A program made the position numbers and the translations under genes. The notes below the pieces were generated by a model that was not told the origin of the DNA, did no database searches, and saw only the letters and a program-made list of their open reading frames with translations. 64,000 bases of DNA, taken from Fibrobacter sp. UWR4. GTDB taxonomy: Bacteria; Fibrobacterota; Fibrobacteria; Fibrobacterales; Fibrobacteraceae. Positions 16,351 through 26,500 of this stretch are shown here, one piece after another; the stretch's first letter is position 1, and each line of letters begins with the position of its first letter. The stretch lies in the NCBI RefSeq assembly GCF_003149045.1, contig NZ_QGDU01000007.1, forward strand, positions 53,272 through 117,271, read 5' to 3'.

Positions 16351-18263
16351 TATTTGTAGCTCCTAGTAACGAGGTGGACGTTATCAAAGGTAAGAGGTTC
16401 TTTGTGGAGTTCGGGCTTAACATTGTCGCCCTTGAATTCCCAAGCACCGACGTAGCAGAAGTTTTCGTCGTCACGTTTTGCTTCGCCTTCTTCGGTCTGG
16501 CTTTCTTCACGGAAGTGACCGCCGCAAGATTCTTCACGGTGGAGGGCGTCGAGGGTGAGGACTTCTGCGAATTCAAGGAAGTCAGCCAGACGGCCGGCAC
16601 GTTCCAGGTTCTGGTTGAAGGAACCTTCGGAACCGACGACGTTGACATTCTGGTAGAATTCTTCGCGGAGTGCGGGGATTTCCTGGAGAGCCTTTTCGAG
16701 GCCAGCCTTGTTACGGGCCATGCCAACGTATTCCCACATGATGTTACCGAGCTGACGATGGATATCGTTAACAGTGCGGTGACCCTTGATGGAAAGGAGC
16801 TTCTGGATCTTTTCAGCAGTCTGCTTCTTGCAGTCTTCGAAAGCAGGATCAGATGCGGAGACCTTTTCCAGCTTGGTGCCTGCGAAGTAGCCACCGATGG
16901 TGAACGGGATCACGAAGTAACCATCGGATAGGCCCTGCATCAAAGCAGAAGCACCGAGACGGTTAGCACCGTGGTCAGAGAAGTTTGCTTCACCGAGGAC
17001 GAAGCAGCCCGGGATGGTGGACATCAAATCGTAGTCAACCCACAGACCACCCATGGTGTAGTGGATTGCCGGGAAGATGCGCATCGGAACCTTGTACGGG
17101 TCTTCGTCAACGATCTTTTCGTACATCTGGAAGAGGTTGCCGTACTTAGCAGAAACGCCAGCAACGCCCATGCGCTTGATAGCATCTGCAAAGTCCAGGT
17201 ACACAGCCAGCTTGGTGTTGCCAACGCCGAGACCAGCGTCGCAAACCTGCTTAGCATTACGGGAAGCCACGTCACGAGGAACGAGGTTACCGAAGCTGGG
17301 GTACTTTTCTTCCAAGTAGTAGTAACGATCTTCTTCGGGGATCTGGTCCGGAGAACGGGTATCGCCAGCCTTGCGGGGAACCCAGATACGACCATCGTTA
17401 CGGAGAGATTCAGACATCAGAGTCAGCTTGGACTGCAGGTCTCCATGACGGGGCAAGCAAGTCGGGTGAATCTGAGTGTAGCAGGGGTTAGCAAATGCAG
17501 CACCCTTCTTGTATGCGCGGAAAGCGGCAGTGACGTTGGAACCCTGTGCGTTGGTGGACAGGTAGTAAACGTTACCGTAACCACCGGTGCAAAGGCAGAC
17601 TGCGTCGCCGACGTGGCTTTCCAGTTCGCCAGTAACGAGGTTACGAACGATAATACCGCGAGCCTTGCCGTCGACAACGACCAGGTCCATCATTTCGCGG
17701 CGAGGAAGCAGTTCAACCTTGCCTGCTGCAACCTGGCGCATGAGAGCCTGGTATGCACCGAGGAGGAGCTGCTGACCGGTCTGACCGCGAGCGTAGAAGG
17801 TACGGGAAACCTGGGTACCACCGAAGGAACGGTTGTCCAGGAGGCCACCGTATTCACGGCCGAAAGGAACACCCTGAGCGACGCACTGGTCGATGATCAA
17901 GTTGGAGTTTTCGGCGAGACGATGAACGTTGGCTTCACGAGCGCGGAAGTCACCGCCCTTAACGGTATCGTAGAAAAGACGATAGACGGAGTCACCATCG
18001 TTCTTATAGCTCTTAGCAGCATTGATACCACCCTGGGCAGCAATGGAGTGAGCACGACGGGGAGAGTCCTGAATGCAGAAGGACTTCACATTGTAGCCCA
18101 GTTCTGCGAGAGAAGCTGCAGCGGAAGCACCAGCAAGACCGGTACCCACCACGAGAACGGTGAACTTACGCTTGTTAGCCGGGTTCACGAGCTTCAATTC
18201 AAACTTATGCTTGGTCCACTTTTCGGAAATGGAACCACCAGGAATTTTAGAATCGAGAATCAT
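16350..18263 (-). CDS. sdhA: succinate dehydrogenase/fumarate reductase flavoprotein subunit
   Basis: A 637-residue FAD-containing catalytic subunit interconverting fumarate and succinate on the cytoplasmic side. The FAD dinucleotide motif is [12 protein letters not shown] near residue 37; [11 protein letters not shown] carries the His that links FAD covalently; the substrate-site segments [22 protein letters not shown] and [18 protein letters not shown] are present. Long C-terminal region and sequence style are of the type B, cytochrome-b-linked group. GGAG lies nine bases before the ATG, and sdhC ends 15 bases upstream. Order is sdhC-sdhA-sdhB. Confidence 0.95.
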   Translation of the reverse strand: MILDSKIPGGSISEKWTKHKFELKLVNPANKRKFTVLVVGTGLAGASAAASLAELGYNVKSFCIQDSPRRAHSIAAQGGINAAKSYKNDGDSVYRLFYDTVKGGDFRAREANVHRLAENSNLIIDQCVAQGVPFGREYGGLLDNRSFGGTQVSRTFYARGQTGQQLLLGAYQALMRQVAAGKVELLPRREMMDLVVVDGKARGIIVRNLVTGELESHVGDAVCLCTGGYGNVYYLSTNAQGSNVTAAFRAYKKGAAFANPCYTQIHPTCLPRHGDLQSKLTLMSESLRNDGRIWVPRKAGDTRSPDQIPEEDRYYYLEEKYPSFGNLVPRDVASRNAKQVCDAGLGVGNTKLAVYLDFADAIKRMGVAGVSAKYGNLFQMYEKIVDEDPYKVPMRIFPAIHYTMGGLWVDYDLMSTIPGCFVLGEANFSDHGANRLGASALMQGLSDGYFVIPFTIGGYFAGTKLEKVSASDPAFEDCKKQTAEKIQKLLSIKGHRTVNDIHRQLGNIMWEYVGMARNKAGLEKALQEIPALREEFYQNVNVVGSEGSFNQNLERAGRLADFLEFAEVLTLDALHREESCGGHFREESQTEEGEAKRDDENFCYVGAWEFKGDNVKPELHKEPLTFDNVHLVTRSYK

Positions 18264-18278
18264 TAGTTATGGTCTCCA

Positions 18279-19112
18279 TTAAACGTTGGTGGAAATGATG
18301 ACGTCGCCGACAACAAAGGAAGTCTTGGTTTCAGCGGCAGCCTTCTTCTGTTCCAGCTGCTTCTGGATTTCGTGAGACTTTGCACGAAGAGCTTCAGTTT
18401 CCGGCTGGTGTGCGATATAGCAGGAGAAAGCAGCCTGAGCAGCGAAGCACAGAGCGATCACAGCGCTATAGACGATACCGAACTTGTCGATCACCGGAGT
18501 CCACTTCTGATGAGCGAGACCGAGGGTCTGGAAAGCAGAAGCGATAGCGTGGAAGAGGTGCAGACCAACAGAGAACAGTGCAACCAGATAGAACACAGTC
18601 CAGATCGGGTTTGCAAACATGTCGATAGTGGTGAGCCACATGTCGCGGACAATTTCACCAGCTTCGTTCACATAGAGGTAATGTTCACCAAACTTGAGGG
18701 TGGTGAGGTGCTGGATGAGGAAGCCAACGATGATGAGGCCGGACCAGATCATGGTGAAAGTAGCGAAGGACTTGTTACCCTTGCGAGCGTTCACTTCGTA
18801 ACCGACGTTACCACGAGCAGCCTTGTTTTCGAGCTTCAGCTTGATAGCAAGACCGATGTGAGTAGCAAATGCAGCAACGAGAACGAGTTCAACGAGGTAA
18901 ATCAGCTTTACGGGGAAGTGAAGCGGATTGAAACCAGTCAGGAATTCGGTGTAAGCATTGTAGGATGCCTGAGCCGCTTCCTGGTTGAAGTTCAGAAGCT
19001 GGAAGTTACCACACATGTGGCCGGTAACGAACAGAACGAGGAACGCACCGGTGCATCCCATGATCTGCTTCTTACCAATGGAAGAAGTAAGATACTTAAT
19101 GATCCATTGCAT
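18279..19112 (-). CDS. sdhC: succinate dehydrogenase/fumarate reductase cytochrome b subunit
   Basis: A 277-residue membrane anchor with five hydrophobic helices (starting GAFLVLFVTGHMCGNF, LVELVLVAAFATHIGLA, MIWSGLIIVGFLIQH, VFYLVALFSVGLHLFHA, IVYSAVIALCFAAQAAFSC). Helix His residues in these segments are the expected ligands of two b hemes, as in the single-subunit di-heme type B anchors that exchange electrons with menaquinone. The ATG at 19112 is chosen because AAGGAG precedes it and the first helix follows; the longer in-frame extension upstream has no such site. It leads the sdhCAB operon. Confidence 0.93.
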   Translation of the reverse strand: MQWIIKYLTSSIGKKQIMGCTGAFLVLFVTGHMCGNFQLLNFNQEAAQASYNAYTEFLTGFNPLHFPVKLIYLVELVLVAAFATHIGLAIKLKLENKAARGNVGYEVNARKGNKSFATFTMIWSGLIIVGFLIQHLTTLKFGEHYLYVNEAGEIVRDMWLTTIDMFANPIWTVFYLVALFSVGLHLFHAIASAFQTLGLAHQKWTPVIDKFGIVYSAVIALCFAAQAAFSCYIAHQPETEALRAKSHEIQKQLEQKKAAAETKTSFVVGDVIISTNV

Positions 19113-19176
19113 TGTTTTGTGTCTCCTTGAGAGGGTCTTGTTTGTTTTTGAAATTCTAGATGAAGTCAAACCACCA

Positions 19177-19629
19177 TTAGAGGATGCAGCAAGCCTTCTT
19201 GCTTGCAGCTTCGTAAGCATAGCGAGCCTTCTTGTCGAACCAGAAGTCCAGTTCACGCTTTGCGCTCTTGGGGCTATCGGAGCTGTGAACCACGTTTTCG
19301 GTCATGGAAGGTGCAAAATCGTAGCGGAGGGTACCCGGTTCTGCCTTAGCCGGATTGGTAGCACCGTTAATAGCGCGAACCTTGGCAATAGCATTTTCGC
19401 CGCCCAGAGCGAGCATCACGGACGGACCCTTGGTCATATAGGCTTCCAGTTCCGGGAAGAAGGGCTTCTTCACGTGTTCTGCGTAGAAGCCGCGAGCGTC
19501 CTTCTTAGTCATCTGGTGCATCTTGATAGCGCAGACGGAGAGGCCTGCAGCTTCGTAACGGGCAATAATCTGACCTACCAAGCCGGACTTTACGGCGTTG
19601 GGCTTGATCATAGCGAATGTCATTTCCAT
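19177..19629 (-). CDS. ndk: nucleoside diphosphate kinase
   Basis: A 150-residue cytoplasmic enzyme that equalises NTP/NDP pools by a phospho-histidine ping-pong mechanism. FAMIKPNAV opens the fold, and the active-site His is in NVVHSSDS near residue 115. The C-terminus extends about ten residues (ARYAYEAASKKACCIL) beyond the E. coli enzyme. AGGTGG precedes the ATG. A TTG-N18-TATATTT promoter is seen upstream (19660-19687). It lies 64 bases ahead of sdhC, so partial co-transcription with sdhCAB is possible. Confidence 0.95.
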   Translation of the reverse strand: MEMTFAMIKPNAVKSGLVGQIIARYEAAGLSVCAIKMHQMTKKDARGFYAEHVKKPFFPELEAYMTKGPSVMLALGGENAIAKVRAINGATNPAKAEPGTLRYDFAPSMTENVVHSSDSPKSAKRELDFWFDKKARYAYEAASKKACCIL

Positions 19630-19659
19630 GGGTATACCACCTTTTTATGTGTGTGCGTT

Positions 19660-19687
19660 AAATATAGGTTAAAATTTTCCTGTACAA
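19660..19687 (-). promoter_or_regulatory. ndk promoter, TTG-N18-TATATTT
   Basis: Minus strand TTG (19687-19685) and TATATTT (19666-19660) are 18 bases apart, the same layout as at 4010-4038 and 36845-36872. Confidence 0.4.
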
Positions 19688-19717
19688 TTTTATAAAAACG
19701 GAATTTTCAGGCGTTTT

Positions 19718-21799
19718 TTAGGGAGTTTCCTCAATTTTCTTACTGAGTTCTTCCTGCAACTTACCACCGCTTCTGATGTTATCGATCAACCAGTTTGCGG
19801 ATTCCTTAAATTCGCTATTGGGATAACGATTCACGAATTCGGTAAGGACTTCCAGAGCCAGACTATCCTTGCCCATATTTTCGTTCAGGATAAAGCCACG
19901 ACTGAACATGGCCTTTTCTGCATTGGGATGCTGGGGGAAGATCTTGTAGAACGCATAGTAATCCGCATCCGCTTCATCAAAACGGCCCTGGTCATTGCGA
20001 AGATCAGCCATCTCGTACATGGCCATGCTAGCCAGGGAATCCACACTGCCATAGGCAAACAGCAAGGAGCGGTACTCCAGGTAGGCATCATCCTTATTGC
20101 CTGCCTTATTGAGAGAATCCGCGCGAGACAGCAGAGCCTGCAGATAGGAGGTCGGCTTGTATTCGGGAATCGAGGAATCGTACAGATGGATGCGGGCATT
20201 GTTGTAAGCTTCTGCAGCCAGACGATTCTTCATGGCGGAACGGTATTCTCCAAAATGGCGATCAAACAAATTCAAGAGGACCTTGTTGAAACTCTGCCCT
20301 CTATACATCACTGCATAGCCTCTGTAGTAATCACGGAGGGAAAGGACCTGCGGGAAAGAAGCCATCGCCATCATACGATACTTCACTTCGTCAAACTTAG
20401 TCAAGGGATTTGCTGCAGCCAGGTTTTTATCGAACCAAATTCTTGCGGAGTCTTCGGACACATTCACTACAACGCTATCCATATAACGTTCCGTCAGGAA
20501 TTCCAGTCGGGCGCTACGAAAGATTGCGCGATACTCCCATTCATGATCCAGCTTAAGACGTCTTGCGGCATCAGAGAAAGCGTAATGCTCCGCAAGCATG
20601 TTTACAGTCCAGTCATGACTACGCTTTGTCAGCGGGCGCTTCACGAACTGTTCGTTGAATCGAATCAAGTCAGCTTCCGTAAATACAGGTTTGCCATCCT
20701 TGGTAATCAGCACCACAGAAGAGTCCACATCCAGCAATTCCCTATTTTCAATGGACTTCAGGATTGCGGGAGCCACGCGTTCATAAGGTTTTACTTCGGA
20801 TGGAACTGTAGCGGCCAAATAGAAACGGTGGAAGTTACCATCGGCACTGCGAAGTGCAGGAGTAATAAAGCCTGCGGACTTCCCCACCAGGATGGGATCC
20901 AGTTCATTCATCATTCCGATGCCATAAGGTATTGCGTAATTCTGTTTCACAACGCCTACGTAGCCGCTATCAGCTGCAATCAGCTTATTGGCGCTATTCT
21001 TTACAGCAACACTCTTGAAAGTCTGAAGGTCTGCGTTTTCCGGCAATACTTTAGTAAGGGCTACAGAATCACTTCCCTGCAAGTCATAAAGTTCATAACC
21101 GGGAACGGTCTTATACTGATCCTTGTACTTCTCGTAGTAAGCCTTGGGATCGATAGGAGGCAATTCTACAATCTTGTAATGTTCGTTTTCCAGAATGTTG
21201 GCTGCGATACTTTCCTTCATTTCCTTGGCACGAACAAGCGAATACCGTCTCTTGGCTTCTGCAGTATCCTTTGCAGAAGGTTCCTTGTTCAATTTCAATT
21301 CCTTCTTCAGGAAGGCTTCAAAATCGTCCTTATTTTTCAGCACATAGTAATCTCTGGCCACATCATTACGGACACCATAAAAGCCCGTAATGGAATCCGC
21401 ATTGGGATAGTTCTCCCTGTTACTTTCGTAGTACTTACGCAGTTCTGCATCGGCAAAGCCCATGCACTCCCCTAGGTAATAATCACGATAGACAGTAGTG
21501 AGCCATCGGATTTCAAGCGCTTCGCTCAGTTCCTTCCATTCCTTTTCCAGACCAGGGTATTCAGCCAAAGCTTTTTCTGCAATGAGGTAGCCTGAATAGA
21601 AGCGGTCATACAGCATCTTTCCTAAAGGCAGGGAATCGTGGTCATAGCGACCACCATCCAGCATATACAGGACATCTTCCTTGTAGACAGAATCATCATT
21701 GATTTTAGCAATGAGGGTTTCCTTAGGACCGACCCCATTACAACCCGTCAGAGAAACGCAAAACACACTAGCAGCCAGTGCAATCAGGCGAGCTTTCAT
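19718..21799 (-). CDS. SurA/PrsA-like lipoprotein with C-terminal TPR region
   Basis: A 693-residue lipoprotein (lipobox VSLTGC) likely acting as a periplasmic folding factor. After the lipobox, KINDDSVYKEDVLYML resembles the N-terminal helix region of SurA/PrsA proteins, which bind unfolded outer-membrane proteins; a parvulin-like fold may lie around residues 210-330 (YYEKYKDQYKTVPGYELY), but catalytic residues are not clear, so it may be chaperone only. The C-terminal 120 residues (DDAYLEYRSLLFAYG, RFDEADADYYAFYKIFPQHP, ALEVLTEFVNRYPNSEFKESA) are TPR repeats as in BamD/YbgF. The ATG at 21799 has AGAGGATTACA upstream; the in-frame starts at 21820 lack this. Single-gene unit. Confidence 0.7.
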   Translation of the reverse strand: MKARLIALAASVFCVSLTGCNGVGPKETLIAKINDDSVYKEDVLYMLDGGRYDHDSLPLGKMLYDRFYSGYLIAEKALAEYPGLEKEWKELSEALEIRWLTTVYRDYYLGECMGFADAELRKYYESNRENYPNADSITGFYGVRNDVARDYYVLKNKDDFEAFLKKELKLNKEPSAKDTAEAKRRYSLVRAKEMKESIAANILENEHYKIVELPPIDPKAYYEKYKDQYKTVPGYELYDLQGSDSVALTKVLPENADLQTFKSVAVKNSANKLIAADSGYVGVVKQNYAIPYGIGMMNELDPILVGKSAGFITPALRSADGNFHRFYLAATVPSEVKPYERVAPAILKSIENRELLDVDSSVVLITKDGKPVFTEADLIRFNEQFVKRPLTKRSHDWTVNMLAEHYAFSDAARRLKLDHEWEYRAIFRSARLEFLTERYMDSVVVNVSEDSARIWFDKNLAAANPLTKFDEVKYRMMAMASFPQVLSLRDYYRGYAVMYRGQSFNKVLLNLFDRHFGEYRSAMKNRLAAEAYNNARIHLYDSSIPEYKPTSYLQALLSRADSLNKAGNKDDAYLEYRSLLFAYGSVDSLASMAMYEMADLRNDQGRFDEADADYYAFYKIFPQHPNAEKAMFSRGFILNENMGKDSLALEVLTEFVNRYPNSEFKESANWLIDNIRSGGKLQEELSKKIEETP

Positions 21800-21843
21800 T
21801 GTAATCCTCTTCATATACATAGCTATGGTAGGCTAAATATATA

Positions 21844-21867
21844 AAAAGCGAGCCAAATGGCTCGCTT
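21844..21867 (-). terminator. rho-independent terminator
   Basis: Perfect stem AAGCGAGCC / GGCTCGCTT (21846-21854, 21859-21867) with a four-base loop and T-run on the minus strand; ends the lipoprotein gene at 21876. Confidence 0.9.
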
Positions 21868-21875
21868 ATCTATTC

Positions 21876-22319
21876 TTACAGAAGGGGTTTATCCCAAACG
21901 CTTCCAGATTCCTTCGGAGCATCATCCTGTTCTGACAACCATTTCGCTCCAGAACCATTTTCATCCGGCTCACCTACGTAGATGTAGATTTCATCCGGAT
22001 AGGCCTGGTAAAGGAACAATGACGAATAATAAGTAAAGGGAGCCCATATAACAGACGCCACTGTAATTGACCTGGAAATCTGAGTTTCACCAGCAACAAC
22101 ATCCTTATGCACGGCCTTCAGATGGACCGGCGAGGAAGTGCCTCGTTTGGCAAGATAGCAATCACCGCGACCTGTAGAACACACATAAGATTCGTCAGCG
22201 TAAATATCATAAGATCCGCCATCAGAAACTACGATCTTTGAACGGCCAAAAAAACAGCCATTCAAAGAAATTGTCAAGAGAAGCAGAATTGCTATGGAGG
22301 CAATGCGCCTGCACTGCAT
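21876..22319 (-). CDS. small lipoprotein, function unknown
   Basis: A 147-residue predicted lipoprotein (SIAILLLLTISLNGC lipobox). The mature part has a short beta-rich region (KIVVSDGGSYDIYADESYVC with GRGDCYLAKRG) and a second hydrophobic stretch (ASVIWAPFTYYSSLFLYQAY), reminiscent of PEGA-like or GlyGly-type surface lipoproteins, though no family can be named. Its ATG is one base from the stop of the barrel gene upstream, so they are one operon and may work together at the outer membrane. Confidence 0.7.
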   Translation of the reverse strand: MQCRRIASIAILLLLTISLNGCFFGRSKIVVSDGGSYDIYADESYVCSTGRGDCYLAKRGTSSPVHLKAVHKDVVAGETQISRSITVASVIWAPFTYYSSLFLYQAYPDEIYIYVGEPDENGSGAKWLSEQDDAPKESGSVWDKPLL

Positions 22320-22320
22320 C

Positions 22321-23313
22321 TTAGAATCCTCGTGCGATACCGAAGCTAATCAGGAAGCCGTTAATAGCGTGATCCTTGGCAACCAACTCCTTAGAACCGT
22401 TGTCGGCCTTGCGCCATTCCAAATTTCTGGTCTTATAGAAATTCAGGACATAACGAGCGTTCAAGTTCAAGAGAAGCTTGCTGTTGCGGTTAATCAGGAG
22501 ACCTCCACCCAAGAAGCCGCTAAGGCCAGCACGGTCGTCTACAGAAGCATATTTGACACCTTCAATATCAGAATCATAGGTAGTAAAACCAATGCCCAGA
22601 CCACCACCTACGTAAGGAGTAAGAGCCCTGGAACCAAATGGATAGTATGCAGATAAGTTAATGGAGCCCATTTCCAGAGAATTATCCAACCCGTAATAAG
22701 AGCCATCGAGACCCGCCAGCAAATAGCCAAAGTCGAAATGCAAATATACGGAAATACCTGCAAGAGCATCCACGTCAGGCTGCATTGCAAAGAGACCACC
22801 CAAGGAAACGCCCAAATAGGTAGAAACGGATTTGCGAGTAATATCCTCAGTTTCCTTCTGGGTTACGGAATAGATGTCATCATCCATAGTAGCCTTGCGC
22901 TTGGTACCGATATTGCGGGCAACACGCTGGATAATCGGATCGAAGTCATCCGGATTGGCAGCCTTCAAACGGTCATCCCAGATAGGTGCGTCGGAATCGA
23001 CTTTATACAGTTTGAAGGACATCAGGACGTTGTCACCGAGGCGAGTAAATTCGGCAAGGATATACTTGGAACAGCCCTTGGCAATGGCCTTTTCACGGAC
23101 TGCAGCCTGGTCATCCACCGTTACGGAATCCTGTTCATTACCCACAACGAGAACAAAACGGCCATCATCTTCAATGTATGCCTTCATAAGCTTTGAAGAT
23201 ACCAAGGCATAATCGCCATGCATCCCCACTAAGCTAATGGGAGCAAGATAAACCTTTTCAGCAGCAAAAGAAAATGCTGCAAAAGCAAGCAGAGCAAAAA
23301 GAATCTTTTTCAT
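22321..23313 (-). CDS. outer-membrane protein with C-terminal beta-barrel
   Basis: A 330-residue exported protein. The signal peptide is MKKILFALLAFAAFSFA, and GGAGGTG sits six bases before the ATG. Residues about 20-150 form a domain with LVVGNEQDSVTVDDQAAVREKA and CSKYILAEFTRLGDNVLMSF, resembling the nucleotide/sugar-binding or curli-like CsgG fold seen in penicillin-binding-protein activator LpoB-type proteins. From about 175 the sequence becomes barrel-like (STYLGVSLGGLFAMQP, GGGLGIGFTTYDSD) and ends FLISFGIARGF. It heads a two-gene operon with the small lipoprotein. Role not known. Confidence 0.72.
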   Translation of the reverse strand: MKKILFALLAFAAFSFAAEKVYLAPISLVGMHGDYALVSSKLMKAYIEDDGRFVLVVGNEQDSVTVDDQAAVREKAIAKGCSKYILAEFTRLGDNVLMSFKLYKVDSDAPIWDDRLKAANPDDFDPIIQRVARNIGTKRKATMDDDIYSVTQKETEDITRKSVSTYLGVSLGGLFAMQPDVDALAGISVYLHFDFGYLLAGLDGSYYGLDNSLEMGSINLSAYYPFGSRALTPYVGGGLGIGFTTYDSDIEGVKYASVDDRAGLSGFLGGGLLINRNSKLLLNLNARYVLNFYKTRNLEWRKADNGSKELVAKDHAINGFLISFGIARGF

Positions 23314-23478
23314 GAAATCACCTCCAAACTTTCCATTATGAAAAATATACAAAACAAAACATGCTAAATATAAAAAAATCCTATTTTTCCGACAAAATAA
23401 CCCTTTGGGGTGATGAAGCGTCATATAGACATGCACATTAGTTCACTAACATTCGTTTTTAGGCGTATTTAGGCATAT

Positions 23479-23505
23479 GTAACTCGTTGAGCATCAAAGA
23501 GTTAC
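23479..23505. promoter_or_regulatory. 27-bp palindrome, copy 1 (upstream of tamB)
   Basis: Half-sites GTAACTCGTTGA and TCAAAGAGTTAC are inverted around the 3-base centre GCA. The same left half occurs, inverted, in the 27-bp element before dnaA at 49397. It ends 28 bases before the tamB start and is a good candidate operator. Confidence 0.5.
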
Positions 23506-23533
23506 CCCTTCTTTTTCTAACTTTTTCCACGAT

Positions 23534-26500
23534 TTGAAAAACCAAACGACATTTGTAGGAATGGCAATCGTTGCCTCTTTCATTGTAGGCGCCCTGTCTC
23601 TGGGTGTCTGGTTTGGTCGCGCCCTACTGATAAGATTCCTTTCCACAGAACATGAACTGTCGGGTGTCACTATAAGACCCTACGGTTACCAGATAAATGG
23701 TCTGCTGGACCATTCCTTTGATTCCTTATTTGTTGAAACCAACGGTACTACCGTGAAGGTGGTCCGTCCGAAACTCAGCGCCACCCTGCTTGGAGAAGGC
23801 AAGCTCGTCAATCTGGACATGGAATCGCTGGAAGCGAATATCAACACGGAAGGCGAGAAAAAAGAATCCCAACAGGAACAGGACCTATCCATCTCCGAAA
23901 AAATAAGGATTCCCCTCCCCGTCAAGATAAAAGCAAAGAAAGCCAAAGTTACCCTTTCCGACGGAAAGCACTGGAGCGCCACAAACATCTCCGTTGAAAA
24001 TACTGGAGAGAAGGCTATCGCCCTAAGAGCGGACAATGTACAAGGCGACTATGTCAAATCCAAGGCTGCCGTAGACATTGACGCAGACTTTAGCGGCACG
24101 AATTTGAAGGCAAGTGTACTGGTACAGACCGCAGATGACGAAGTAAAGGTCAGTATTGACGCCCCAAAGAACAACTTGACTCAAGTCAAGAGCAAGGTAA
24201 ATCTAATGGTAGAGGATCCTGAATCCTGGCTGCCAATGGAATGGCCCCATGGAGCCCCTAGTCTAGGAGCGCTGGAAGTCGCGGCAGACGCAAACGTAGA
24301 CGTCAAGACCGGCAAGGCGAAGTACAAGGCAAACATCAAGACGCATCTCGGAGAGCGTTGGCCCTTAATGCCCCTGAACGCCAGTATTGACGTAGAGGGC
24401 AATATGGATTCCATCCGGATTGAGACCACCCTGCGAAATAATGAAGGCGGATCCATTTACCTGAAGGGAGCCTTCGACACCAAGTTCAACGGAACAGCAA
24501 AGGGACGCGTGGACCACATGAGCGCCAAGTTCGGTCCCCAGATGATGCCTCTGGATGCTGAAATTCATTCCTTTGAAAAGATAGGCAGTAAGATGGAAGC
24601 CCTGGTGGAAACCAGACAGGGATCCATCATCAACAGTACAATCGATGTAGAGAACGGTATCGTCATTTCGTATACAGGAGACCTGACTCCGTACGAACCA
24701 TGGGCGCTGGACTGGGTTCGCGGAAACGTGATCCTGACAAAGAACACGAAGATTTACGGTTTCTTTGATGGGAACAGCATGAAGGCGCAAGTGAAATTCA
24801 CGGACGTCCCATACGCCTACCACATGAAAGCAGACTCAGTCCATGTAAACCTGGACCTTACCTTAGAAGGCATCGTATTCAACAGAGGACAGATTTACAC
24901 ACCTGATGAAACATTCGACTTTGACGGTGATGTATTCTGGGGGACAAAGGATCCGCACACCAGTTGGAATCTTTATCAGCGAACGGGCGGTTCCGGCAGC
25001 GTTTACATTACCATTGACGATAGCTTGACCATTGACGCAAAGACTGACCAGGCCGTCATCCGAACCATTCCCTTTGCAGACATCAACATCAGTGAACGAA
25101 TCAACGGAACGGTCACCGGACACTGGTTCCAGAATTTCGACAGCAACCATGGTATTGCAGAACTGAATGTAGAAGGAAACCTGGACGCCTTCGACCTGAA
25201 GGCAAACATCCTCGCCCGCCAGAACGGAGACACCATCTACATTGACCAGGCAAATGCAGACCACAACAAAAACTCGGTACAGCTGTCAGGCGGATTTGTC
25301 TTGCCCAACGACTCCAATCCAGATTTCAAGCCGACAGCCACACTGCCTATCCAAGTCCTATACGCCAACCTGTCGTCTCACGACTTCAGCATTCCTCTAT
25401 TGCTTGAACCGCTAAACGATTCAACCTTATCTACGGGCATGCTGAATGGTGAGCTAGCCTATCAGGCTGGGCAAGGTCTTTCCGGCAACCTAGACTTCTT
25501 CGACATCGAGTTCAACAAGATCAATCCGGACATGTTCAATATCAAGAAACTGAACATGTTCGCCCAGAACGAGAAGGTGGAAATTAACGCCTATCTGGAT
25601 ATTGGTCTTGGGGGTTGGAGCGGAAACACCCAGATAATTTTCGATCACATTTTTAACGACCAGCGTCATGTAAACATCACCCATGGAAGTGACAACGGCG
25701 GTTCCGCCTGGATGGAAGGCTTCATCGATCAGGACATGATATTCAAGGGTACATTCGACGTGAATGGATCCTGGTACGTTCCGGGCTCCCTCAGCGAAAT
25801 TACCAACACAGATTTACACGCAGACATTACCGCAGACATTACCAAGGGACTTAAGGGAATTACTGCAGAAATTCGAAGTGACTCTACCGTTTTCCAGCCA
25901 GCAAAAATGGATATATCCTTCCCCTTCTTCATTCGCGGAACCGTACAGGACGGACTTGTTGAAATCGGAGAAGCCTCCACACGAAATGACAAGGACGAAG
26001 CCGTTACAGCCACCTTGCAATTCGACCTGGACAGCATGCAGTTAAAGGCCGTAGACATTCTATCACAAAGTTACACCATTACCCTGGACGAACACACGGT
26101 GCGGTTCGAAAACATCAATGGTCATCTGGAAGATAGCGAAGAAGAATTGCTCATTACCGCAAACATTCCCAAGCTGACATACGGTTTCTCTCACGACATG
26201 TTCGGCGAGGCGGAAGCTCACGGACGAGGCGACATCAACTTCAGTATTCCCCATAGCCAGGAAGGTCAGGTTAAGAACAAGACCATCGGCGGCAACATCA
26301 TCATCGACAAGATGGTTTACCACAAATCCATCGACATTGAAGTGACTCCCGCATCAATCGACCGCTATCTGACCATGTTCAACAACTTCACCACAAAGCT
26401 TCGAAAGAAGGGTCAGCAGGAAGCAAAGATTTCAACCGCAAGCCCCGTTAATTTGTCTCTACACATTAGCGATTCCCAGAACGATTCCGTCATGGTGGTA

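Noticed and set aside
19177..19200. CCIL end of Ndk as a prenylation (CAAX) signal
   Set aside because: Bacteria lack the prenyltransferase; the ending is most likely chance.
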